Assembly: GCF_000024345.1 (NCBI RefSeq)
Contig: NC_013729.1
Span: forward strand, 5,456,001-5,520,000
Source of the DNA: Kribbella flavida DSM 17836
GTDB taxonomy: Bacteria > Actinomycetota > Actinomycetes > Propionibacteriales > Kribbellaceae
DNA: 64,000 bases
Direction: 5' to 3'
Position 1 is the stretch's first letter. Every line of letters begins with the position of its first letter. Shown here piece after piece: positions 52,315-60,786 of this stretch. The translations under genes were made by a program, and so were the position numbers. The notes beneath the pieces are model-generated. The model was not told the DNA's origin. It saw only the letters and a list, made by a program, of their open reading frames with translations, and made no database searches.

Positions 52315-53342
52315 ACGGCGTGACCAGCGTGAGCACAGACGACCAGACCCTGCTGGAGATCGACGACCTGACGGTCGCCTTCGGCGACGGCGCCGGCTCG
52401 GTCCGCGCCGTCGAGAACGTCAGCCTCTCCGTCGCCGCCGGTGAGATCTACGCCTTGGTCGGCGAGTCGGGCTGTGGCAAGTCCACCCTGGCGTATTCGA
52501 TGCTGCAGATCGTGCCGCCGCCGGGCCGGGTCACCGGCGGCAACATCAGGTTCCGGGGACGTGACCTGGTCACGATGTCGAAGCGCGAGCTCAACGCCTT
52601 GCGCGGTGCCGAACTGGCGATGGTCTTCCAGGGCGCGATGAACGCGTTCAATCCGGTCGTGACCATCGGCACGCAGGTGGACCACATCTTGCAGGCGCAT
52701 CCTGAGGTGTTCCCCGATCCGAAGGAGGGCCGCAAACACTTCGAGCACCTTCTCGAGCTCGTCCAACTCCCGCCGAAGCGGATCTGGAAGTCGTTCGAGA
52801 GCCAACTGTCCGGCGGGATGAAGCAACGCGTGGCGATTGCCGTTGCCTTGTTGCTGAAGCCGTCCGTGGTGATCCTGGACGAGCCGACCACGGCGCTGGA
52901 TGTCCTCAACCAGCGGCTGGTGATCGACATCCTCAAGGATCTTCATCGCGATCTCGGGGTGACGATCGTCTTCGTCACGCATGATCTTGCGGTCGTCGCC
53001 GAGGTGGCCACCCGCGTCGCCGTGATGTACGCGGGTCGTCTGGTCGAGACCGGGACGGTCGAGGAGATCTTCAAAGCTGAACGCCGGCATCCCTACGTCG
53101 AGGCGCTGATCAACGCGATTCCGAGCGTGCTGGACGCGGGCCTCAGGGTCCAGCCGATCGGCGGCGCGGTGCCGAATCTCGCCGATCTGCCGGCCGGCTG
53201 CCGGTTCGCTCCGAGGTGCCGATTGGCGGAGGACATCTGCCGGCACAGCGAGCCCCCACTGCTCGGCGATGGTGGTGGGCACCTCGTGGCCTGCCACGTC
53301 GTGAATCGCGATGTCGTACCGATGGAGGTGTCGAAGGCATGA
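52311..53342 (+). CDS. ABC transporter ATPase, OppD type
   Basis: Cytoplasmic ATPase of 343 aa, GTG start. Walker A GESGCGKST (51-59), Q-loop VFQGAMNAFNP, signature LSGGMKQR, Walker B VVILDEPTTALD and the H-loop FVTHDLAVV are complete. The C-terminal oligopeptide-type domain has a cysteine cluster (CRFAPRCRLAEDIC and ACH) reported in Opp/Dpp ATPases to bind an iron-sulfur cluster. Confidence 0.95.
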   Translation: MNGVTSVSTDDQTLLEIDDLTVAFGDGAGSVRAVENVSLSVAAGEIYALVGESGCGKSTLAYSMLQIVPPPGRVTGGNIRFRGRDLVTMSKRELNALRGAELAMVFQGAMNAFNPVVTIGTQVDHILQAHPEVFPDPKEGRKHFEHLLELVQLPPKRIWKSFESQLSGGMKQRVAIAVALLLKPSVVILDEPTTALDVLNQRLVIDILKDLHRDLGVTIVFVTHDLAVVAEVATRVAVMYAGRLVETGTVEEIFKAERRHPYVEALINAIPSVLDAGLRVQPIGGAVPNLADLPAGCRFAPRCRLAEDICRHSEPPLLGDGGGHLVACHVVNRDVVPMEVSKA

Positions 53343-54355
53343 GCCTGCTCGACGTGCGGAATGTGACGCACACCTACGACACCGGCACCGGCAGGCCGGT
53401 ACTGCACAACGTCGAGCTGTCCACCAAGGAGGGCGAGATCGTGGCCCTGGTGGGCGAATCCGGCTGTGGCAAGACCACGCTGGGCCGACTCATCGCCGGA
53501 TTGCACGAGCCCAGCAGCGGCAGCATCTCCTTCGAGGGCAGCGACATCGCGGGACTGCGGGGCAAGCAGCGCAAGGACTGGCGGCGTCGCGTCCAGATGG
53601 TGCATCAGGATCCGTACGGTTCACTGAATCCGGGGCTGACCATCGGCGCTACGTTGGCTCCGGGGATGCTGCGGCACAAGTTGGCGAACCGGCGAACCGT
53701 CCAGGCGGAGATGATCAAGCTGTTGCAGCAGGTCGGGCTGGACGCCACGCCGGCGTTCCTGCAGCGATACCCCCATCAGTTGTCCGGGGGTCAGCGGCAG
53801 CGGGTGTCGATCGCCCGGGCCATCAGTCTGCAGCCGAAGCTGATCGTTGCCGACGAGGTGACCAGCATGCTCGACGTGTCGATGCGCGTCGCGATCCTCG
53901 ACTTGTTGCTCTCGTTCCAGCGCGATCGTGGCATCGGGTTCGTCTTCATCAGCCACGACTTCGGGGTGGTCCGGTACTTCGCGCAGGGCGGGCGTATCGC
54001 GGTCATGTTCTACGGCCACATCGTCGAAGAAGGCCCGGTCGAGGAGCTGATCAAGACACCCAGCCACCCGTACACGCACATGCTGCTCCAGGCGATTCCC
54101 GTCCCGGATCCGGTGCTGGTGCGCAAGCGGGACGCGGAGGGCGGCGGTTCCGAGCGGCTGACCGGCGAGCCCTCGACGAAGGGATGCGTTTTTTCCAACC
54201 GGTGTCCGTTGGTCCAGGACGTCTGCCGCAAGGAGGCTCCGCCGCTCATCGACATCGGCTCCGGTCACCGGACCGCCTGCTTCTTCTTCGACCAGATCCC
54301 ACCGCTGAAGCACCTGGCTGCCGACGAGGCAAGCCCTCAGCCCAACCGGTTGTAG
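53339..54355 (+). CDS. ABC transporter ATPase, OppF type
   Basis: Second ATPase, 338 aa, ATG overlapping the preceding stop. Walker A GESGCGKTT (39-47), Q-loop VHQDPYGSLNP, signature LSGGQRQR. The Walker B is followed by ADEVTSMLD rather than the usual ADEPVSALD, though the catalytic Glu is kept. C-terminal cysteines (GCVFSNRCPLVQDVC) repeat the OppF type. Confidence 0.94.
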   Translation: MSLLDVRNVTHTYDTGTGRPVLHNVELSTKEGEIVALVGESGCGKTTLGRLIAGLHEPSSGSISFEGSDIAGLRGKQRKDWRRRVQMVHQDPYGSLNPGLTIGATLAPGMLRHKLANRRTVQAEMIKLLQQVGLDATPAFLQRYPHQLSGGQRQRVSIARAISLQPKLIVADEVTSMLDVSMRVAILDLLLSFQRDRGIGFVFISHDFGVVRYFAQGGRIAVMFYGHIVEEGPVEELIKTPSHPYTHMLLQAIPVPDPVLVRKRDAEGGGSERLTGEPSTKGCVFSNRCPLVQDVCRKEAPPLIDIGSGHRTACFFFDQIPPLKHLAADEASPQPNRL

Positions 54356-54358
54356 GTA

Positions 54359-54577
54359 GTGACCATGATGAGGACGGCGGCCAGGGTGCTGCTGCGGATC
54401 GGCATCGGTCTGCTGATCATGTCCCTGCTGATCCGGCCGGCGATCGAGACCCCGCACGGGATGATGGGTGACAACTTCGCCATCGTCGCCTGCCTGGCGC
54501 TGATCATCACGGCCGCGCTCGGGATGAAGTTCGCGCCCGATGAACAGGCCGGTCAGAAGCGCGACGGCGACGATTGA
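54359..54577 (+). CDS. Small two-span membrane protein of the ABC operon
   Basis: A predicted 72-aa membrane protein, GTG at 54359 (an ATG at 54365 is equally possible). Two hydrophobic segments (VLLRIGIGLLIMSLLI and FAIVACLALIITAALGM) flank a short loop, with an acidic C-terminus. It begins 3 nt after the OppF-type gene, so it belongs to the operon, but I cannot name its role; it could be an accessory stabiliser of the transporter. Confidence 0.65.
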   Translation: MTMMRTAARVLLRIGIGLLIMSLLIRPAIETPHGMMGDNFAIVACLALIITAALGMKFAPDEQAGQKRDGDD

Positions 54578-54652
54578 CGTTCTGCCCTTCCGTCTACAGG
54601 GATCTGTACGTGGGGTGCAGCGCCTGGGCGTTCGTCGTGCCGGGCGCTGACC

Positions 54653-56014
54653 TCACATGCTGGCGATGAGCTTCTCGACGCGCTCGTCGTGGGACTTGAA
54701 CGGGTCCTTGCACAGCACTGTGCGCTGGGCCTGGTCGTTCAGCTTCAGGTGCACCCAGTCGACGGTGAAGTCGCGCCGCCGCTCCTGCGCCCGTTTGATG
54801 AACTCGCCGCGCAGCCGCGCCCGCGTGGTCTGCGGCGGCACCGACTTGGCCTCGAAGACGCGCAGGTCGTCGACCACCCGGGTGACCGCGCCCTTGCGCT
54901 CGAGCAGGTAGTACAGCCCGCGCGGCCGGTGGATGTCGTGGTACGCCAGGTCGAGCTGGGCCACCCGCGGGCTGGCCAGGCCGAGGTTGTTCTGCGCGCG
55001 GTAGCGCTCGATCAGCCGGTACTTGATCACCCAGTCGATCTCGCGCTCGATCCCGGACAGGTCGCCGGACTCGATCGCCTTCAGCGTCCGCTCCCACAGC
55101 GACAGCGCCCGCTCGACGGCCGGCGTGCCGAGCTCGCGGCGGTCGACGAAGTCGCGCGCCTTCGACAGGTACTCGCCCTGGATGTCCAGCGCGCTGGCCT
55201 CGCGGCCGTTGGCCAGCCGGACCTCGCGGCGGCCGGTCATGTCGTGGCTGATCTCGCGGATCGCCCTGATCGGGTTGTCGAGGGTGAGGTCGCGCATCAC
55301 GATGCCGGCCTCGATCATCCGCAGCACCAGGTCGGTGCTGGCCACCTTGAGCAGCATCGTGGTCTCGGACATGTTCGAGTCGCCGACGATCACGTGCAGC
55401 CGGCGGAACCGCTCGGCGTCCGCGTGCGGCTCGTCGCGGGTGTTGATGATCGGCCGGGACCGGGTGGTCGCGCTGGAGACGCCCTCCCAGATGTGCTCGG
55501 CGCGCTGCGACACGGAGTACACCGCGCCGCGCGGCGTCTGCAGCACCTTGCCGGCGCCGCAGATCAGCTGCCGAGTGACCAGGAACGGGATCAGCACGTC
55601 GGCCAGCTTGGCGAAGTCGCCGTGCCGGCTGACCAGGTAGTTCTCGTGGCAGCCGTAGCTGTTGCCGGCCGAGTCGGTGTTGTTCTTGAACAGGTAGACG
55701 TCGCCGAAGATGCCCTCGTCGTGCAGCCGCTTCTGGGCGTCGACCAGCAGTCCCTCGAGGATCCGCTCACCGGCCTTGTCGTGCGCGATCAGGTCGGTGA
55801 CCGAGTCGCACTCGCCGGTCGCGTACTCCGGGTGGGAGCCCACGTCGAGATAGAGCCGGGCCCCGTTGCGGAGGAAGACGTTGCTGCTCCGCCCCCAGGA
55901 CACGACGCGCCGAAACAGGTACCGCGCCACCTCATCGGGGGTCAGTCGGCGCTGACCGCGAAAGGTGCAGGTGACGCCGTACTCGTTCTCCAGACCGAAG
56001 ATTCGCCGGTTCAC
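54653..56014 (-). CDS. pafA: Pup-protein ligase PafA
   Basis: Attaches prokaryotic ubiquitin-like protein (Pup) to lysines of target proteins for proteasomal degradation. GTG at 56014 gives 453 aa, the family size; an ATG at 56044 would add ten residues. The N-terminal metal/ATP motif is FGLENEYG (6-13), the catalytic base Asp 57 sits in LDVGSHPEYATGEC, FKNNTDSAGNSYGCHENYL binds substrate, and the C-terminus FTVDWVHLKLNDQAQRTVLC is conserved. Pup, Dop and the proteasome subunits must lie beyond 57 kb or elsewhere; none is in the window. Confidence 0.96.
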   Translation of the reverse strand: MNRRIFGLENEYGVTCTFRGQRRLTPDEVARYLFRRVVSWGRSSNVFLRNGARLYLDVGSHPEYATGECDSVTDLIAHDKAGERILEGLLVDAQKRLHDEGIFGDVYLFKNNTDSAGNSYGCHENYLVSRHGDFAKLADVLIPFLVTRQLICGAGKVLQTPRGAVYSVSQRAEHIWEGVSSATTRSRPIINTRDEPHADAERFRRLHVIVGDSNMSETTMLLKVASTDLVLRMIEAGIVMRDLTLDNPIRAIREISHDMTGRREVRLANGREASALDIQGEYLSKARDFVDRRELGTPAVERALSLWERTLKAIESGDLSGIEREIDWVIKYRLIERYRAQNNLGLASPRVAQLDLAYHDIHRPRGLYYLLERKGAVTRVVDDLRVFEAKSVPPQTTRARLRGEFIKRAQERRRDFTVDWVHLKLNDQAQRTVLCKDPFKSHDERVEKLIASM

Positions 56015-56205
56015 ACCAACCACAGTACGTCGCGGCTCCGACATCCGGGTCCCGTTCCAGGCGCGCCGCCAGTATGCGTTACCCAAAGTCAACCCACCGC
56101 GCTCCGATCCGCCCGCACCGCACGGTCCGCCGCCGGGTGGATCTTCGGGTGGAGGCCGGCCGGCACGCTCGCCGCCGGCGCGCCGCCACTGCGACGGTGA
56201 ACCGT

Positions 56206-57399
56206 ATGAGAAAACCCATCACAGCAACGATCACGGCCTTCGCACTAGCCCTCGCGGCGACTGCGTTGCCGGCCGGCCCCGCCCGCGCGTCCCTGGCGAG
56301 TCCGGCAGGCCGTTCTGCCTGTGGTTCCGGACTCGTCCTGCGCCTGCCGGCACCCACCGGCCGCCATCAGGTCGGCACCACCACGCTGCACCTCGCCGAC
56401 CCCAGCCGCCCCGATCCCTGGAACAAGTCGGCGACCCGCGAACTGATGACCACCGTCTACTACCCGGCCTCCACGGTCCACGGCTTCGCGCCGGCCCCGC
56501 ACCTGACCCCGGCGGCCGCAACCGTCTTCGGCCGGCTCGACGCCGGCGTCCTGCACCCCGAACTCCCGAGCTGCGGCGTCGACTGGGCCGCCACCACCAC
56601 CCACGCGTACGCCGGTGCGCCTGCCGCCGCCGGTCGTCGTCCGGTCCTGCTCTACAGTCCCGGCGGCGCCGACCCCCGCACGATCGGCACCAGCCTCGCG
56701 GTGGACCTCGCGAGCCACGGCTACGTCGTCGTCACCCTCGACCATCCCGGCGAGACCAGCGAGGTCGACTTCCCCGGCCGGCCTCCGCGCACGATCGAGG
56801 TCACGCCGGCCGTCCAGACCGATCCCGTGCTCAACCGGCTGATGATGACGACTCGCTTCGCCGACACCCGCTTCGTGCTCGACCAACTCGAACGCCTCGC
56901 CGCGGGCCACCACCCCGACGCCTCCCACCGCCCACTCCCCCGCGGTCTGCACCGCGCGCTGGACCTTCGCCGGGTCGGCGTCTACGGCCACTCCGCAGGC
57001 GGCGCCACCGCTGCCCAGGCGATGTACCAGGACCGCCGCATCGACGCCGCGGTCAATCTCGAGGGCTACCTGGACCTGGCCGACGGCTCGCTCCACCCGA
57101 TCGCCCAGCACGGTACCGACCGCCCGCTGCTGCTCGTCGGCACCGACGGCTTCCGCGACGCCCGCTTCGACCGGACGTGGTCGGCCATGCTCGCCCACGA
57201 CGGCCCGGTACGCCGCGTCGAGCTACGGCAGTCCCGCCACTGGGTCTTCACCGACTACGCCGCCTTCGCCCCGCAACTCGTCGCCGCGGGCCTGATGACC
57301 CCCGCCGAGCGCACCTCGCTGATCGGCGACCACCCGCGCGCGATCCCCGTCGTACGGGCCGTCGTCCGCAGGTTCTTCCAGCACTCCCTCGCGCGCTGA
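56206..57399 (+). CDS. Secreted alpha/beta-hydrolase (PAF-acetylhydrolase-like)
   Basis: Exported 397-aa esterase-like protein. Signal peptide residues 1-28 (ITAFALALAATALPAGPARAS). The nucleophile elbow is GHSAGG (Ser near residue 265), the oxyanion loop LLYSPGGADPRTIGTSLA, the acid in LLLVGTDGFRD, and the His in RQSRHWVFTDYAAFAPQL. This layout matches platelet-activating-factor acetylhydrolase-like and lipase/dienelactone hydrolases. No strong ribosome-binding site is visible. The substrate is unknown. Confidence 0.85.
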   Translation: MRKPITATITAFALALAATALPAGPARASLASPAGRSACGSGLVLRLPAPTGRHQVGTTTLHLADPSRPDPWNKSATRELMTTVYYPASTVHGFAPAPHLTPAAATVFGRLDAGVLHPELPSCGVDWAATTTHAYAGAPAAAGRRPVLLYSPGGADPRTIGTSLAVDLASHGYVVVTLDHPGETSEVDFPGRPPRTIEVTPAVQTDPVLNRLMMTTRFADTRFVLDQLERLAAGHHPDASHRPLPRGLHRALDLRRVGVYGHSAGGATAAQAMYQDRRIDAAVNLEGYLDLADGSLHPIAQHGTDRPLLLVGTDGFRDARFDRTWSAMLAHDGPVRRVELRQSRHWVFTDYAAFAPQLVAAGLMTPAERTSLIGDHPRAIPVVRAVVRRFFQHSLAR

Positions 57400-57449
57400 C
57401 CACCTCCCGCACCGCCCGCCGCCGCCACGACGATCCCGCCGCCTCGACT

Positions 57450-57999
57450 TTGAGCACGGTCCAGCCGTTTTCGCCGCGTGAGAACGGCCGACCGGTGCTC
57501 AAAGCGCGGACCTCGTACGCCCCGAGCGGCGCAGGGTGAGCAGAACGAGGTGACCGACGACTGCGAGCTCCACGGAGCTCGGGACGCGGCACACCCGCTC
57601 CCAAGACCCACCTTGAGCACGGTTCAGCCGCTCACGCCGCCTCAGAACGACCGAACGGTGCACAAAGCGCGGACCTCGTACGCCCCGAGCGGCGCGGGAT
57701 GGGCACAACGAGGTGACCGACGACTGCGAGCCCCACCGGGCCAAACGCGGCACACCCGCTCCCAAGACCCACCTTGAGCACGGTCCAGCCGCTCACGCCG
57801 CCTCAGAACGACCGAACGGTGCACAAAGCGCGGACCTGGTACGGCCTGAGCGGCGCGGGGTGAGAGCAGAACGAGGTGACCGACGACTGCGAGCTCCACG
57901 GAGCTCGGACGCGGCACACCCGCTCCGAAGATTCACCTTGGGCGCGGTCCAGCCGTCTGCGCCGCGTGAGAACGGCCGAACGGTGCTCAAAGTGCGGAA
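57450..57999. repeat. Tandem array of about 163-bp units
   Basis: Units start at 57451, 57614, 57775 and 57939 (spacings 163, 161, 164); three complete copies and the first 60 bp of a fourth. Each begins TGAGCACGGTCCAGCCG and contains GAACGAGGTGACCGACGACT then GCGGCACACCCGCTCC. The beginning of each unit is an inverted repeat (TTGAGCACGG ... CCGGTGCTCAA in copies 1 and 4) and the middle has GAGCTC-CACG-GAGCTC. The spacings are not multiples of three and vary, so the array is not coding. It fills the 638-bp convergent gap 57400-58037. Confidence 0.9.
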
Positions 58000-58037
58000 C
58001 GCGGGCGCTCGGGGAGCGGGGGAAGGGACGCGCGGGG

Positions 58038-58772
58038 TCAGAGGTTGACGAGGTCGAGGAGTTGGCCGAGTTCCTTGGGGTCCAGCTCGCGGAGCTCGCC
58101 GGTGTGCAGGTTGCCGCGGCGGACCGGGCCGATGGCGGTGCGGGTGAGCCGCTTGACCGGGTGGCCGACGGCGTCGAACATCCGGCGGACGATCCGGTTG
58201 CGGCCTTCGTGCAGGGTGATCTGGATCAGCGTGCGGCCCTTGATCTCCGACATCACCTTGACGGTGTCGGCCTGGGCGAAGCCGTCCTCCAGCTCGACGC
58301 CGTCCAGCAGCCGGCGCAGCACGATCGGCTTGACGTTGCCGTCCACCTCCGCGACGTACGTCTTGGAGACCTCGTACGACGGGTGCGCGAGCCGGTGCGC
58401 GAACTCGCCGTGGTTGGTGAGCAGCAGCAGTCCCTCGGTGTCGGTGTCGAGCCGGCCGATGTGGAACAGCCGCTCGGGCCGCTCCTGCACGTAGTCGGCG
58501 ATGCACGGACGCCCCTGCGGGTCGGACATCGTGGTGACGACGCCGCGGGGCTTGTTCAGCACCAGGTACACGTGCGCGGTCACCGGCGGGATGCGCTCAC
58601 CGTCGACCCGGATCACCGACACGGCCGGGTCCACCCGGGTACCGAACTCGGTGACGACCGCGCCGTCCACCTCGACCCGGCCCTGCTCGATCAGCAGCTC
58701 CGCGTTCCGCCGGCTGGCGACACCTGCCTGCGCGAGCGCCTTCTGGAGCCGGATCCCGTCCTCTTCAGTCAT
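58038..58772 (-). CDS. rluB: Pseudouridine synthase, RluB/RsuA family
   Basis: rRNA pseudouridine synthase of 244 aa, ATG at 58772. An S4 RNA-binding domain occupies residues 8-60 (GIRLQKALAQAGVASRRNAELLIEQG), then the catalytic domain with Asp 109 in GRLDTDTEGLLLLT and the motif LHEGRNRIVRRMFDAVGHPV. It overlaps the scpB end by 8 nt. The parA-scpA-scpB-rluB order is the classic actinobacterial segregation locus. Confidence 0.95.
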   Translation of the reverse strand: MTEEDGIRLQKALAQAGVASRRNAELLIEQGRVEVDGAVVTEFGTRVDPAVSVIRVDGERIPPVTAHVYLVLNKPRGVVTTMSDPQGRPCIADYVQERPERLFHIGRLDTDTEGLLLLTNHGEFAHRLAHPSYEVSKTYVAEVDGNVKPIVLRRLLDGVELEDGFAQADTVKVMSEIKGRTLIQITLHEGRNRIVRRMFDAVGHPVKRLTRTAIGPVRRGNLHTGELRELDPKELGQLLDLVNL

Positions 58773-60786
58773 CACTACCGCTACGGTACTGCGCCCCCGC
58801 TGCCCCCAGCTCCTCAGCCGCTGCCAACCGGTCCTCGTCGGCCTGCTCACCGGCGTCACTCCCGGAAACCGAACCGCCCGACCCGGCGTCGACGCCCGAG
58901 CCCACGCCGCCGACCGAATCCGCGGCGAAGCCCGAGCCGGCCTCATCACCCGAACCGGCGTCGTAGCCCGAGCCCGCGTCGTCGCCCGAGCCCGCGTCGT
59001 CGCCCGAGCCCGCGTCGTCGCCCGAGCCCGGGTCGTCGCCCGAGCCGGCGCCGGCGACCTCATCACCGGAGTCCGCGTCACCGATCGCGTCGCGCCCACC
59101 CCTCAGTCGCTGCTCCGCGTCGTCGCCACCCTCGGGGCCGGCGCCAGCTCCATCAGCCGAACCGAGCTCGTCTTCCAGCTCTTCGCCCGAGCCGAGGTCC
59201 ACGGCGATGTCGTCGTCCGCGCCGAGGGCGTCACCTTCCAGCTCCTCCGCCGCCTGCAGCCGCTCGCCGTCCTCATCCGCCCCGTCGCCGGAATCGTCGA
59301 GGTCCCCGCCGCCACCGGGCAGCAGTACGCCGTCCGCCGCGTCCCCGGTCCCGCTGCCGAGCCCATCGCCCGCCTCCCGGCCACCGAACCCGCCGCCAGA
59401 CTCCTGCCCGGACCCGCCGCCAGACTCCTGCCCGAACGCGTCACCAGACTCCCGCCCGAACGCATCGCCGGCCCCCTGCCCGAACGCGTCACCGGACTCC
59501 TCGCCAGCGACTCCGACGCCCGACTCCCCGCCGAATCCACCACCCAGCTCCTGGTCGAAGCCGTCACCCGACGCGTCGGTGTCGAACCCATCGCCCGGCT
59601 GGTCGCCGTCCGTCGTGCCGGCTTCGCCATCACCCGGCTCCCCGGTCTCGGGGTCCTCGGTTCCACCATCCCCGATCTCGGGGAACTCGGCCGGATCGGC
59701 CTCCTCCTGCTCGAGCTCGGTATCCCCGCCGGCCTCCAGCTCCTCGGCCGGCGCCAGTTCGTCCTCGCTCTGCTCCAGGTCCAGCTCTGGCTCGTCGTCG
59801 CGCACCAGATCCCCGTCGATCCCCGGACCGGCCGCGTCGGTCGCCGCGCCGATGTCGGAGGTGACAGCCTCGTCGGCGTCCGCGGTGGCGTCGGCGCCGG
59901 CGGTCGCGGTCTGCTCGGCGGAACCACCTGCGGTCTCGCCGGGCGCGACGTCTTCGGGGGCCGGGGTGTTCTGGGCGGCGAGCTCTTCTTCCACGTCGTC
60001 CATCTCCGGGAGGTAGGGGGCGAGTTCGGGCAGGTCCTCCAGACTCTGCATACCCATTCGCTCGAGGAAGTAAGAGCTGGTCCGGTACAGCGTCGCCTGC
60101 GACTCGGTGTCCGCGCCGGCCTCCTCGACCAGGCCGCGGCTGATCAGCGTCCGCATCACGCCGTCCACGTTGACGCCGCGGATCGCCGAAACCCGCGCCC
60201 GGCTGACCGGCTGCTTGTACGCGACCACCGCGAGCGTCTCCAGCGCAGCCTGCGTCAACCGCGCCTGCTGCCCGTCGAGCACGAAGCGTTCGACGTACTG
60301 CGCCTGCTCCGGCCGGGTGTAGAACCTCCAGCCGCCGCCGATCTCCCGCAGGTCGAACCCACGCCCCTGCTCGGTGTACTCCTCGGACAACCCGGTCAGC
60401 GCCTCCGCGACGTCACCCGGCGGCCGCCCGACCGCGCGCGCCAGGGTGAGCACCGGCAACGGCTCGTCCGTCACCATCAGAATGGCCTCGAGCGCCCGTC
60501 GCATGGTGACGTCGTCGATGACCACCTCACCACCGGCGCCGCCAACCCCCTCCAACGGCAACTGCCCGTCGTCCACCTGGTCGGCTACCACGTCGGCGTC
60601 GGCATCCCGCTCGACAACCTGCTCACTGGTCGCCACCGACTCCAGCGCATCCGCCGTCGCCGCGTCGGCCAGCTCCGCCGCACCGTCGCCGGCGTTCGCC
60701 TCTTCCACTCCGGCAGCCGCGTCGGCCGGGGTCGACGTGGCGTCCTCGGTCCGCGGCGTGTCGGTCGGGGTGTGCTCTTCGGTCAC
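58765..60786 (-). CDS. scpB: Segregation and condensation protein ScpB with a giant acidic tail
   Basis: Subunit of the SMC-ScpAB condensin; ScpB dimers bind ScpA. GTG start overlapping the scpA stop. An acidic N-terminal tail (1-90) precedes the two winged-helix domains (about 92-270: TMRRALEAILMVTDEPLPV; FDLREIGGGWRFYTRPE; TQAALETLAVVAYKQPVSRARVSAIRGVNVD). Residues 271-673 are a low-complexity, strongly acidic, Gly/Ser/Asp/Glu-rich extension with SGDAFGQ and GSGDDA repeats. Ordinary ScpB proteins are about 200-250 aa, so the tail doubles or triples the length. The frame is open throughout and ends at the normal rluB junction. Confidence 0.93.
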   Translation of the reverse strand: MTEEHTPTDTPRTEDATSTPADAAAGVEEANAGDGAAELADAATADALESVATSEQVVERDADADVVADQVDDGQLPLEGVGGAGGEVVIDDVTMRRALEAILMVTDEPLPVLTLARAVGRPPGDVAEALTGLSEEYTEQGRGFDLREIGGGWRFYTRPEQAQYVERFVLDGQQARLTQAALETLAVVAYKQPVSRARVSAIRGVNVDGVMRTLISRGLVEEAGADTESQATLYRTSSYFLERMGMQSLEDLPELAPYLPEMDDVEEELAAQNTPAPEDVAPGETAGGSAEQTATAGADATADADEAVTSDIGAATDAAGPGIDGDLVRDDEPELDLEQSEDELAPAEELEAGGDTELEQEEADPAEFPEIGDGGTEDPETGEPGDGEAGTTDGDQPGDGFDTDASGDGFDQELGGGFGGESGVGVAGEESGDAFGQGAGDAFGRESGDAFGQESGGGSGQESGGGFGGREAGDGLGSGTGDAADGVLLPGGGGDLDDSGDGADEDGERLQAAEELEGDALGADDDIAVDLGSGEELEDELGSADGAGAGPEGGDDAEQRLRGGRDAIGDADSGDEVAGAGSGDDPGSGDDAGSGDDAGSGDDAGSGYDAGSGDEAGSGFAADSVGGVGSGVDAGSGGSVSGSDAGEQADEDRLAAAEELGAAGAQYRSGSDD
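58966..59054 (-). repeat. 18-bp tandem repeats in the scpB tail
   Basis: Units of GCCCGAGCCCGCGTCGTC begin at 58966, 58984 and 59002 (identical), then variants at 59020 and 59038. On the coding strand they encode GSGDDA. The array stays in frame and is a likely length-variable site. Confidence 0.85.

Noticed and set aside
54618..54649. Hairpin CAGCGCC/GGCGCTG between the ABC operon and pafA
   Set aside because: Only 7 bp of stem around an 18-nt loop; too weak to list as a terminator, although some termination must occur in this 75-bp convergent gap.
57248..57917. Several short minus-strand frames with repeated peptides such as GARSRRSPRSAHP in the tandem array
   Set aside because: The repeat period is not a multiple of three and varies, so the frames change between copies and no gene is conserved.
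57450..57999. Possible CRISPR array
   Set aside because: The units are 161-164 bp and similar along their whole length; there are no short repeats separated by unique spacers and no cas genes.
58966..59054. Possible CRISPR or regulatory repeats of 18 bp
   Set aside because: The units are contiguous, in frame with scpB and encode GSGDDA, so this is a coding repeat.
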